64,000 bases of DNA from Anaerolineales bacterium (GTDB taxonomy: Bacteria; Chloroflexota; Anaerolineae; Anaerolineales; Villigracilaceae): assembly GCA_023382595.1 (NCBI GenBank), contig JAHDWB010000003.1, forward strand, positions 248,001 through 312,000, read 5' to 3'. Of this stretch, positions 27,612-35,770 are shown one piece after another; the stretch's first letter is position 1, and each line of letters opens with the position of its first letter. Both the position numbers and the translations under genes were made by a program. A model generated the notes under the pieces. It saw only the letters and a program-made list of their open reading frames with translations. It was not told the origin of the DNA and searched no databases.

Positions 27612-28853
27612 ACGGGGTGAATACATCCTGTATCGCTCTGGAACTGGAATTCCGCCCTCCCAAACGACGTAGCGGAAATCGTCGGGCGAGGTATTACCTT
27701 CCGAGTTGATGAGTAACACCTGTGAATCAGGACCCAGCTCCAGTTCCTTGCAGAAATCTTTTGCGCTTTCATGCTGCATGATGTACTTCAGAGCCCCAAG
27801 AGTCACTGCACCAGACTCACCCGAAATGACGATCGGATCGTCTCGGAGCGGAACTCCATAGACGCGCATTCCCATGGCTGCCACATAGTCTGGACAGATG
27901 GCAAAATAATCCGCGCGATCTCGCAGGATCTCCCATGCAATGGGATTTGGTTCTCCGCAAGCCAGACCCGCCATGATCGTATCGAGGTCGCCTTCCACAT
28001 TATGAGGTTCTCCGTCTTCCGCCAAAGCAGAACGGTACAGGCAGGCGGCTTTGGTCGGTTCGATCACACATGTTCGAACACTATCTCCAAACAAGTTTCG
28101 ATATAAGCCAATGGTCGCCGCAGCCAATGAACCAACACCGGCTTGGACAAAGATGTGAGTTGGCTGGCTCAGACCCAGCGCTGCCAACTGCTCCTGGGCT
28201 TCACTGAGCATCGTGGTGTAACCTTGCATGACCCATTTGGGAATATCATTGTAGCCTTCCCAAGCCGTATCCGAGACGACCTCCCAGCCATTCTGCAGTG
28301 CGTCCTGATAGACCTGCCGGACGGCATCATCATAGTTCCCGTCCACGACTACCACCTTCGCGCCAACGCCCTCAATAGCCTCGATGCGTGCCTTTGAAGT
28401 AAGTTTGTGTACATAGATGATCGATTTGAAACCCATCTGCGCCGCGGACCAGGCTACACCGCGGCCATGGTTTCCATCGGTCGCGGCTGCGAAGATGATA
28501 TCGCCCAGCCGTTCGCGGAGTGGACCATTTGTCAGTTCAGCAAGCGATAACTCCTGCTCTTCCATGCCTAAACGTTTTTGCAGGAGCTTGTAAATTGCAT
28601 ACGAGCCTCCCAGCACTTTGAAGGAACGCAAGTCCAGCCGTGCCGACTCATCCTTGACCCAAATACCACCCAATCCCAATTTCACAGCCAAGTTCGAAAG
28701 CCTTTTGAGCGGGCTCATACGATAGCCTGGTAATTGACGATGAAAACTGCGGATTTTTCGCGGCAAATCAAGCGGCAGTATCCCCTCCTGTTGAGAGCCG
28801 CTCATCGCTTTCTTGAATTTGTTTTTCGTCCACTGAATGGGTTGTTCCGTCAT
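27609..28853 (-). CDS. dpaL: Diaminopropionate ammonia-lyase
   Basis: The 414-residue PLP enzyme of fold type II splits 2,3-diaminopropionate (and often serine-like amino acids) into pyruvate and ammonia. The PLP Lys is in DLRSFKVLGGSYA, the substrate/PLP loop in AATDGNHGRGVAWSA, and the phosphate-binding region in QAGVGSLAAA. SGESGAVTLGAL and INSEGNTSPDDFR near the end are typical of the DpaL (YgeX) group. Its last codons read ERYRMYSPR and its stop overlaps a permease fragment on the other strand. No neighbour suggests a pathway. Confidence 0.9.
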   Translation of the reverse strand: MTEQPIQWTKNKFKKAMSGSQQEGILPLDLPRKIRSFHRQLPGYRMSPLKRLSNLAVKLGLGGIWVKDESARLDLRSFKVLGGSYAIYKLLQKRLGMEEQELSLAELTNGPLRERLGDIIFAAATDGNHGRGVAWSAAQMGFKSIIYVHKLTSKARIEAIEGVGAKVVVVDGNYDDAVRQVYQDALQNGWEVVSDTAWEGYNDIPKWVMQGYTTMLSEAQEQLAALGLSQPTHIFVQAGVGSLAAATIGLYRNLFGDSVRTCVIEPTKAACLYRSALAEDGEPHNVEGDLDTIMAGLACGEPNPIAWEILRDRADYFAICPDYVAAMGMRVYGVPLRDDPIVISGESGAVTLGALKYIMQHESAKDFCKELELGPDSQVLLINSEGNTSPDDFRYVVWEGGIPVPERYRMYSPR

Positions 28854-28963
28854 GAGGTCTTAATCCATGTTATTGTCTTTAGTTCTGAACTGTAGGCGTA
28901 GTATACCAGTTGACGAGATTTAGCTGGTGCAATGAGGGGAATAAGTTGAAAAATATTTTATAG

Positions 28964-29146
28964 TGTCATCTACTCAGATACACCATCCTGTCGTGGCTCC
29001 CTGTCTACAGCTTCGGGATGGGTTTCCTCGCTTTCATTCCCGCCATTCTGCTTTGGATCAAGCATCACTTTGCGCTGGTCACCTTGCTTACCACGTTCAG
29101 AATTCACGCACTCATGTTTCTGTGCTTTCCGCACCGAGCAAGATGA
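28964..29146 (+). pseudogene. Fragment of an integral membrane protein
   Basis: The 320-bp gap between the ammonia-lyase and CHAT genes contains a plus-strand frame without a start codon that reads YTILSWLPVYSFGMGFLAFI and PAILLWIKHHFALVTLL, ending at TGA 29144-29146. Two hydrophobic helices with a WLPxxSFG start are seen in several small bacterial membrane proteins. It has no upstream continuation and is most likely a remnant. I could not assign a family. Confidence 0.35.
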
Positions 29147-29172
29147 TGTCGATCAGCTTGACCACGTTTGAT

Positions 29173-32100
29173 TCACGGCGCGCCGATGAAAATAAAACCC
29201 GCCCATTGGCTGGCATGTTCCCCGCGCTCGATCAGTTCGCGCTGGGTCTGTGCCACCGCTTCCGCGGGACCGAGAGCGTTCAGATAGCGGGAATAAAATC
29301 CGGCGCTGAACCCAGCCGCCGCCTGATCAAGGACGCCCCACAGACTGCCCACCACGCTGTCCGCGCCCGCCGCCAGACAAACAGACGGCAAATCCACATG
29401 TTCATCGCCTTCATAAATAAAACTGGACATGCTGTTACATGCCGAGATGGTGACGAGTTTTGGCAGGGGCGCGAGATCGCGCAGGGCATCCAGCCATACA
29501 TCTCCATCTTGCAGGGTGAGACCGCTGAGTCTGCCCGTTTGGGGATGTGAAAAGAAATGGCTGGCAATATGCAGCCACGAGAATCTGGATAATCCTTCTG
29601 CCAATCCTTGAGTGAGCTGCAGGATATTCCCCCATGTCGCATCTTCCTCTGCAAGGCACACTCCGTCGGGTCCGAGTTTGGATCGCAGGAAGTCGATTTC
29701 GCTTCGCACTTGCGGAAGGTCCTGGCGTCTGCCATCGAACGTGGACAACCCCACCGCCAAGCCAGCCTCGCGCCGAGACGATGTCCCTTCGGCGCGCCTC
29801 TGCCAAATGACCATCAAATTTTGCATCGAAGGGATGACCACCGGCACACATAGATTTACCAACGGTTCCGAGGAGAAGCCGGGCTGGAGAGCCGCCCAAG
29901 GGATGGCATGGAGTTCCCGATGAGGTGACAGCAGCAAAAAGGTATCGGGAGCAAGTTCGTCCGTGAGCGAGTTTGGAAGAAGCGCCTGCCCCAATACAGC
30001 GAGATCAGCGGAGGTGGGTGGATCGGGTCTCCGCCCAGCACGCTGACAAGCCTCCAATGCCATACGCAAACGGTATGGAATGGGAACGCTGAACACCTCA
30101 CAACGCCCGGGACTGAGAAGCGTGATGATAATCTCCTCATCCATCAGGTAATAATCCAACGCAGCCCACTTCCCCTGCAGGGAACGGTCTGCGAGAGCGC
30201 GAAATGCATCTGAATCAAAACCTTCCGCTCTCATGCCCGTGGACGAACGTTGATAGCCGGATTTTCGCTCGAGGCGGGCTTTCAACATTTCGTATTGTTT
30301 CGTCTTCTCCATCAGGCGGGAGCGGATCTGTCGAAACTCGGATCCGGCTCGATGGGGAAGCAACAACTCCGGGGGAGTCCTGAGGCGGTCCTGTATGAAG
30401 CGAATCTCCGCTTCCAGATCGGATAACTTCCGGGAGTCCGCATCCAGTTTTTGTGAATGGTCTGACAATAATTGTCCCTGCAAGGTGGATGCCTTGGACG
30501 ACTCAATAAATGTTAAAGCATCTTCGGCAGCCTCCACGCGGGCAGTAAAAGCAATGATGCGATCGAAAGTGCGCGAGGGTTTTTGCAGGTAGGAACCCGC
30601 CAGGCTGGGCTGCCAGAAATTTTGCCGGATGCGGGAAAAGGCAGTCACTGCCTGCCGATAGGAAGCCAGCGCCTTTTCGTTTTCCGAACGCGAGCCAGCC
30701 AGATCCCCCAACCCGGCGTGCGCCCGCCATTCGATCTCCGGCAGGACTCCCTCACTCCATTGCAATGCCTGCTCAAAAGTGGATTGCGCCTCGTCCAGCC
30801 TCGAGCGGGCGGCATGACAGGCTCCAGCGGCGACCAGGCTGAATGCCAATTCCATCTGCATTTCTATCGCCGAAGCGTCTGTCTGTGCTTGCTCCAAAAC
30901 ATCAAGCGCTTCATCGAACGCGCCGGTCTGCACCAACGCCTCGCCGAGCAGACGCCGGGCAAGGACGGTTTGGGGCTTGATTCCATGCCGGATCGAAACA
31001 TCGAGCGCATCCTTCAGGCAATCAATAGCTTCCTTATATTTGTTTTGTTGGAAGTATGCCCTGGCTCGAATGTTGTGAACTTCGGAGAGCCACGCTTTTT
31101 GATCCGCCTGTTCATAACTTTGCACAGCGCGGTCGAGATGAGCGTGTGCCAGATCGGGCTGACCCAACTGCGACCAGATCAATGCCGCGTAACTTTCACA
31201 GGTGCCGAGCCGCAGTGGACTGTTGAGTTCGTTCAATCGTTCCGCCGCTCGTTCAAGATGATGCAGGGCATCCTGATAGCGCCCGGCTCGACCGTATGCC
31301 TTTCCCAGGTTCGTGATGACGACCGCTGCGGATAAACGCGACCCGAGACTTTCGCTGAGCGCCGCAGATCGTTTACAGTGCTCGATGCTGACCTGCGGCA
31401 TGCCGCGCAGGATGTTCAGCTCACCCTGATCATGCAGGTTGTCTGCCAGTAAGCCGGGAATTTCGTGACACGCAAAAATCTCTTCGGCTTGGCGGAAACA
31501 TTGATCTCCCAGCATCAGTTCGCCGGTGTAGAGATATACCGCCCCCAGATTGTTGACACACATCCCGCGCCACAGATCCAAGTCGGTTGCCTCGAAAAGG
31601 GTAATGGCGCGCTGGAAACGCTCGACGGCTTGCGGCAATTGGTCAGTTTGCAGCAAATGACCGAGCGCGATCTGATAATGCGCGCGCGCCTGATCGGTGA
31701 GCGCGTTCTCCCGCTCGAAAACCTGCAGGGCTTGATCCAATTTTTGGAAGGCTTCGTCAAAACGATCCTGACGGCGCAGGAGACTGGCAAGCGTCAGCCA
31801 GCAGCGCGCCTGATTCACAACATCTCCGCGTGATCGATACGCCTCCTCACCCAGGCGGATATTCTCCTGCGCGGCGGGATGATCCCCAACAAGGATTTGG
31901 GCAAACGCCAAGGAGAGACGACAATGCGGGACGAATTCCGGCGGAAGATCGGTCAGCGCCTCTTTCAACCCGCGAACTGCTTCGGCAAAATCAGGCTTGC
32001 TCCACGCCAAAGCATTGGACTGCCACTCACAAGCTGCGATCCAGGCGGAATCTTTCAACTCCTCGAAGCCGCGCCGTGCGCTGAGCAGCGCATCCGCGGC

Positions 32101-32403
32101 ACGCTTGGGCTGCGCCCAATGATTGCAAGCACGCGCCAGATACCAGGCGGAGAGTGAGCGGAGGAAAAGATCACGGTTTTGGGAAAACACCGCGTCATTC
32201 GCGATCCGGGTCAGCGCCCAGCCAAGCCGCGGCTTGACGGATGCAAGGCTTTCCGCGTAATCCGCAATGTGGTCGAGCAGTTTTTTGTCGAGTGCAGGGA
32301 GGTCTGCCCCGATGGACGGCAGATCGGATTCGGATATTCGCCCCTCGAACAGTTCATTTGCAAGACTCAGGTAGATATCAAAAGAAGCACTGCTGGACAT
32401 CAC
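29173..32403 (-). CDS. CHAT-domain protease-like protein with TPR repeats
   Basis: The 1076-residue protein has an N-terminal array of TPR-like helices (about 60-620; for example YQDALHHLERAAERLNEL and YKEAIDCLKDALDV), a coiled linker, and a C-terminal CHAT domain (about 760-1076). The caspase-like dyad is intact: His949 in WLHIASHFF and Cys989 in VTISACNSM. CHAT proteases cleave protein partners in cell-death and defence systems; TPRs usually bind the trigger. Its ATG overlaps the stop of the preceding unknown gene by 4 bp, and a sigma factor gene is first in the same operon. Target and trigger are unknown. Confidence 0.9.
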   Translation of the reverse strand: MMSSSASFDIYLSLANELFEGRISESDLPSIGADLPALDKKLLDHIADYAESLASVKPRLGWALTRIANDAVFSQNRDLFLRSLSAWYLARACNHWAQPKRAADALLSARRGFEELKDSAWIAACEWQSNALAWSKPDFAEAVRGLKEALTDLPPEFVPHCRLSLAFAQILVGDHPAAQENIRLGEEAYRSRGDVVNQARCWLTLASLLRRQDRFDEAFQKLDQALQVFERENALTDQARAHYQIALGHLLQTDQLPQAVERFQRAITLFEATDLDLWRGMCVNNLGAVYLYTGELMLGDQCFRQAEEIFACHEIPGLLADNLHDQGELNILRGMPQVSIEHCKRSAALSESLGSRLSAAVVITNLGKAYGRAGRYQDALHHLERAAERLNELNSPLRLGTCESYAALIWSQLGQPDLAHAHLDRAVQSYEQADQKAWLSEVHNIRARAYFQQNKYKEAIDCLKDALDVSIRHGIKPQTVLARRLLGEALVQTGAFDEALDVLEQAQTDASAIEMQMELAFSLVAAGACHAARSRLDEAQSTFEQALQWSEGVLPEIEWRAHAGLGDLAGSRSENEKALASYRQAVTAFSRIRQNFWQPSLAGSYLQKPSRTFDRIIAFTARVEAAEDALTFIESSKASTLQGQLLSDHSQKLDADSRKLSDLEAEIRFIQDRLRTPPELLLPHRAGSEFRQIRSRLMEKTKQYEMLKARLERKSGYQRSSTGMRAEGFDSDAFRALADRSLQGKWAALDYYLMDEEIIITLLSPGRCEVFSVPIPYRLRMALEACQRAGRRPDPPTSADLAVLGQALLPNSLTDELAPDTFLLLSPHRELHAIPWAALQPGFSSEPLVNLCVPVVIPSMQNLMVIWQRRAEGTSSRREAGLAVGLSTFDGRRQDLPQVRSEIDFLRSKLGPDGVCLAEEDATWGNILQLTQGLAEGLSRFSWLHIASHFFSHPQTGRLSGLTLQDGDVWLDALRDLAPLPKLVTISACNSMSSFIYEGDEHVDLPSVCLAAGADSVVGSLWGVLDQAAAGFSAGFYSRYLNALGPAEAVAQTQRELIERGEHASQWAGFIFIGAP

Positions 32404-33170
32404 GGAGTTTCGGAGGCGGTTTCAAGTGTGAGACTCAGCCCAGCCTTAAGGTTTTCCAACGCCGGGTCGAAGATCGTATCAAACAGGATATTCGGGTATC
32501 TTACCCGCCCTTCCGCGGGAATAAGTATATCCTGTTGATATTCGCCCCATGTTAATCTGGCACGCAGTGGGAATTTCGCAGGTTCGCGCGAAATGCCGGG
32601 CGTAACAGCCAGGGACACATAAACAGCCAGTGTGTTCTCCTCATCTTCGGCAGCGGTGCAATCCAGGATAATGGTATAGGCGCTCCCGGAAACTGTCACT
32701 TCATCGCGCAACAAGGTGAACCAAGGCTCTTCGATCAGGCTTTGCTCCGCCCGATACGCCAGCTCAGGCGGGGAAAAGATGGCTCGCAGTTGTTCAAGCG
32801 ATCGTTGCCAGTGGATACCCCATTTTTCATCATCCGTGACGCTCACCTTCGGCGTGGACTGCTGCTGGCTGGTCAAAAAATCGAGGCGGGTTTCAGGCGC
32901 GGGTATGGGAGTCAGTTCCCCGGGTTCGGCTTCGATGCTTTCCAATGCGTCGAGGAATGCCTGCCTGAGTTCGGCGTTTTCCAGCATTTTTTTGTAAAAA
33001 TCTGGATAGCGCTTCGCAAGATTTTCGCCGTTCAGTGTCCCGCTGACAATCAGAGATAACATATCACTTTCCATGGGTAATGCTGACTTGCCCTCATCTT
33101 TGAGGGCTGTCAAATGCTCAGCCAATTTTTTCAGCGCGGCTGACCTTCGGGAATCCAAATTCTCGTTCAT
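32400..33170 (-). CDS. Unknown protein between a sigma factor and a CHAT protein
   Basis: I do not recognise this 256-residue protein. Residues 1-90 are helical and charged (MNENLDSRRSAALKKLAEHL), with no zinc-binding HxxxCxxC motif of anti-sigma factors. From about residue 110 to the end it looks like beta strands (GSAYTIILDCTAAED, FPLRARLTWGEYQQDILIPA). There is no signal peptide or membrane helix. Its ATG abuts the sigma factor stop with no spacer, and its stop overlaps the CHAT gene start by 4 bp, so the three are surely coexpressed. An adaptor or sigma-controlling role is possible but unproven. Confidence 0.75.
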   Translation of the reverse strand: MNENLDSRRSAALKKLAEHLTALKDEGKSALPMESDMLSLIVSGTLNGENLAKRYPDFYKKMLENAELRQAFLDALESIEAEPGELTPIPAPETRLDFLTSQQQSTPKVSVTDDEKWGIHWQRSLEQLRAIFSPPELAYRAEQSLIEEPWFTLLRDEVTVSGSAYTIILDCTAAEDEENTLAVYVSLAVTPGISREPAKFPLRARLTWGEYQQDILIPAEGRVRYPNILFDTIFDPALENLKAGLSLTLETASETP

Positions 33171-33926
33171 TTAATTTATCCCTGTTTTGTTCAAAATCTT
33201 CCGCAGATCTTCCAGCGCGTTGAAATGTAAACTGTAGATGGCACCCGCGCTTTTGCCCAGCTTTTTGGCGATCTCTTCCGGCTCCATTTCATCGAAGTAG
33301 AGCATCCGGATCACACTGCGGCGCGCTTCGGATAGTTGTGCCAGAGCAGACTCCAACTCCGCGCCAAGTTCTGTCATCAACATGTGCGCTTCCAGCGGAG
33401 GATCGTTCAGGTTCGCAAGGTCGTCTTCGAGTTCGACCTGTTTCTCCTGCGGCACAGCGGACTTCTTGAGGGATTTTTGGATGAATTTGCGGCAGGCGTT
33501 CTGAACAAGGATATGCGCCCACGGGTCGAATTCGGTGTCGTAGGGGAAGTGGGAGTGGAGCAGGTTGAGCGCCGCCTCGGTCGCGCATTCGATGGCGATC
33601 TCGTGCGTGTGGTCGTCGGCGAAAAAGTTCTTTCTTAGAAAGAAGTTGTACGCCCAGGTTTGCATCCGTTCGTAGAGCGGAGCCCAAACTTCGGGGTCCT
33701 GCTCGGTCTGCAGTTGCTGGAGATAACCTTGGAGGTTGGAAAAACCGTCGGCGACGCGCCAGACATAGGCTGGGACACGACCGGGGTCTCCCTCCATAAA
33801 TCTGTGAATCCGACCTCGATCCAGATTGGCAAGGAGGATCGGCTTGATTCGGCGGGCAAGTTCACCACCCCGGATCTCCGCCAGTTGTTTCAAAGCCTGG
33901 TCAAGTTGGTCGTGCAGGGCGTCCAT
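33171..33926 (-). CDS. Sigma-70 family (ECF-like) sigma factor
   Basis: The 251-residue protein has an extra N-terminal helical region of about 100 residues, a sigma region 2 (about 110-160, TEAALNLLHSHFPYDTEFDP then WAHILVQNACRKFIQKSL) and a region 4 helix-turn-helix (about 200-248, LSEARRSVIRMLYFDEMEPE then EIAKKLGKSAGAIYSL). The frame is open much further upstream, but that extension crosses inverted repeats and has no family resemblance; ATG 33926 is chosen. It heads the operon with the unknown gene and the CHAT-TPR gene, and probably directs their transcription or that of a stress regulon. Confidence 0.85.
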   Translation of the reverse strand: MDALHDQLDQALKQLAEIRGGELARRIKPILLANLDRGRIHRFMEGDPGRVPAYVWRVADGFSNLQGYLQQLQTEQDPEVWAPLYERMQTWAYNFFLRKNFFADDHTHEIAIECATEAALNLLHSHFPYDTEFDPWAHILVQNACRKFIQKSLKKSAVPQEKQVELEDDLANLNDPPLEAHMLMTELGAELESALAQLSEARRSVIRMLYFDEMEPEEIAKKLGKSAGAIYSLHFNALEDLRKILNKTGIN

Positions 33927-34165
33927 TTCCACGTTCGTTTTGTTCTCCGATGGGCGTCCGCATGGGCGGGGCTGGGTGGAATTATACCCATTGAAACCAC
34001 AAATTGGTCGAATGCAATTGGAAGAAAATAGAACCGGGCGGGCATATATGTAGTAGATGGGTACCGCCGACAGATGGTCGGCAGTATTGGGGGGATAGGA
34101 AACGGGGTTACCTTCATCGCGTGCCCGTTCGTTTTGCAACAGGGGAAGGCGGGCAACTTGTGTGT

Positions 34166-34219
34166 AACGCGGGATGTATCTTTTGGAATGGCTTCGCCAC
34201 TTTGGATACATCCCGCGTT
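34166..34219. repeat. 15-bp perfect inverted repeat
   Basis: Arms AACGCGGGATGTATC (34166-34180) and GATACATCCCGCGTT (34205-34219) are perfect inverted copies. Inside them TGGC-TTC-GCCA forms a second small hairpin, so the whole 54 bases can fold into one structure. There is no T run on either strand. Confidence 0.9.
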
Positions 34220-34307
34220 GCCATGCTGTTTGTATGGTTCGCCCCGCTCCCTCTGCCATTGATCTGCAATCCCCTCTTTTCGATTTCTCTGTTATATTCA
34301 AACCACT

Positions 34308-34358
34308 AGACCCCGCGAGGCTTTCCATGTCAGTGGATTTCGAAGCCTCGCAGGGTCT
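34308..34358. repeat. 16-bp inverted repeat with one mismatch
   Basis: Arms AGACCCCGCGAGGCTT (34308-34323) and AAGCCTCGCAGGGTCT (34343-34358) pair with one mismatch. TGTATTTTC follows on the plus strand, a weak terminator tail at best. It lies near the 3' end of the minus-strand Ig-like gene, and is more likely a dispersed palindrome. Confidence 0.85.
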
Positions 34359-34416
34359 TGTATTTTCATCCCTGCCCCCCACTGTTGGCGCATAGAGGCG
34401 GAATGATGCGGTGGGA

Positions 34417-34980
34417 TCAGATGCTTTTTTCGATGTTCGTCACGGCAATGCCGCCGGGGCGGTCTGTGGCGGTGACCTGGATGCGGACGGCGGATTGACC
34501 CTGAGCGGTGGCGGTGTACACCCACTGACCCGAGCCTGCGGCGGTCTCGATCGCTTCGCCGGTTTCGAGCGGGTTGTCCTGATCGTCGGTGATGGCAACT
34601 TCCACTTTCTGCACGCCGATGTCGTCGCTGGCGGTGATCGTGATGGTGTCGCCGATGTTGCCGTTGTAACCGAAGGCGTTCACGTCATTGATGACCGGGG
34701 CGTTGAAGTAGTCGGCGATGGTCAGCGCGAAGACGGGCAGGTCCTTCTTTTTTGCCAGTCCTTCGTACAGCGGACGAGCCTCATTGTCGGCGAGGGCGGT
34801 CTTGCCGTATGCCACTGCCGCCAGAAAGCGCTCGCGTTGTTCCAACTGCGCCGGGCTCAACGAAGCCTCGTTGTAGACGGGCTTGGGCGAGATGATCGTC
34901 TTGCCGCGGATCTTGCGGTAGATGAAGTTCCCTGCTCCCCCGCGCAGGAAATTGAAGATGGGGTCTAACTCAGCTTGCAT
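34417..34980 (-). CDS. Ig-like beta-sandwich protein of unknown function
   Basis: The 187-residue protein is not recognised with certainty. The N-terminus (LRGGAGNFIYRKIRGKTIIS, then PKPVYNEASLSPAQLEQRER) follows a pattern seen in small phage- or element-associated proteins of the GxxGNxVxxKxxGKxxxR type. The C-terminal half (GDTITITASDDIGVQKVEVA to IQVTATDRPGG) is a typical bacterial Ig-like or cadherin-like beta sandwich. No signal peptide is evident. Start supported by AAAGGAG. A structured RNA/terminator lies in its 5' region. The gene borders the restriction-modification island. Confidence 0.6.
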   Translation of the reverse strand: MQAELDPIFNFLRGGAGNFIYRKIRGKTIISPKPVYNEASLSPAQLEQRERFLAAVAYGKTALADNEARPLYEGLAKKKDLPVFALTIADYFNAPVINDVNAFGYNGNIGDTITITASDDIGVQKVEVAITDDQDNPLETGEAIETAAGSGQWVYTATAQGQSAVRIQVTATDRPGGIAVTNIEKSI

Positions 34981-35040
34981 GGTTTTTCTCCTTTAGGTAA
35001 AGTGTGGTGAATACGTTCCCGGAACGGGAAGCGCCAACTG

Positions 35041-35106
35041 AAAATAAAAAACCCCTTGAAGGTCCCCCGCACCGAATGGACGGTGTTGGGCTCTCCTCAA
35101 GGGTCT
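35041..35106 (-). terminator. Extended hairpin with T run between a membrane-protein gene and the Ig-like gene
   Basis: On the minus strand CCCTTGAGG and CCTTCAAGGG close a long stem with one bulge, enclosing a second hairpin CACCG-TCCATT-CGGTG with flanking CCC/GGG pairs. TTTTTTATTTT follows directly. It lies about 160 bp after the membrane-protein gene and about 60 bp before the Ig-like gene, so it may terminate the first or attenuate the second. Confidence 0.7.
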
Positions 35107-35260
35107 GTTATGCAGGGATGCGCTTGGATGCTGGCTGTGGTGTTTCCCTGAATATGCGATGATTATTACAATCTTTGTCTGATTTGGCAAGGGATTTCCC
35201 CAACATTCCTGTAAGTTTCGTGCTTGCAATTATGCAAATAACATGGGAAGAATTGATTTA

Positions 35261-35749
35261 TTAGTTACTTCCAACTTGCGCAATGATCATTAAGCCAATA
35301 AACACTAATGCAATTCCTGCAATTAGTGTATAGGCGAAGGTTTTATATCCATTATTTAACTTTGATTTGGCGTAATCCAGTGTCAAGTTCATGGCAAATA
35401 AACCATTCATGATTATGTAAAAAACTGTGTATAAGGCAATTACAGCCCATGTAATTTCAGTGATGCTGAATGATGTTGAAATTGGGTTTGAAAGATTCTT
35501 TACAGCTTCGACCCCAATTGACAGGGCAAGACCAATGGACGCCCATATGATGACAAGAAAATCAGGCTCAACCTTATCTATGTTATTTTCACTGTGACCA
35601 GCTCCTTTTTCTTTTAGGATAAATCCCTTGTATTCAGCCAAAAGCGCCTTGCTTTCGGCAAGCTGGGTTTTGGTTTCTTCGAATTCTTCGTCTTTGAAAT
35701 ATCGCCTTAATAAGGGGAACATAGATCTATTCATCCTTTTTGTTTGCAA
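35261..35749 (-). CDS. Small membrane protein, AT-rich, unknown function
   Basis: This 162-residue protein starts with a basic, coiled-coil-like region (KDEEFEETKTQLAESKALLA) and then has three hydrophobic segments (about 65-85, 100-120 and 138-158). It has no recognisable family. Its sequence is much richer in A and T than the surrounding genes, suggesting recent acquisition. It lies 22 bp downstream of the res subunit gene on the same strand and may be a passenger or accessory of that system. Confidence 0.65.
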   Translation of the reverse strand: MQTKRMNRSMFPLLRRYFKDEEFEETKTQLAESKALLAEYKGFILKEKGAGHSENNIDKVEPDFLVIIWASIGLALSIGVEAVKNLSNPISTSFSITEITWAVIALYTVFYIIMNGLFAMNLTLDYAKSKLNNGYKTFAYTLIAGIALVFIGLMIIAQVGSN

Positions 35750-35770
35750 ACTTCCATGTTCAATAAGTTG

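Larger units (their letters stand above)
33927..34416. other. Gene-free region with two long inverted repeats
   Basis: No credible gene lies between the sigma factor start and the Ig-like gene end. The region contains the inverted repeats at 34166-34219 and 34308-34358, listed separately, and the promoter of the sigma factor operon should lie in its left part. I found no convincing promoter hexamers. Confidence 0.5.

Noticed and set aside
33927-34382. N-terminal extension of the sigma factor
   Set aside because: It reads through the inverted repeats and has no similarity to sigma factors; ATG 33926 gives the plausible protein.
35041-35106. Signal-recognition-particle or 6S RNA gene
   Set aside because: The hairpin lacks the conserved SRP loop sequences and the 6S shape; it is better read as a terminator or leader structure.
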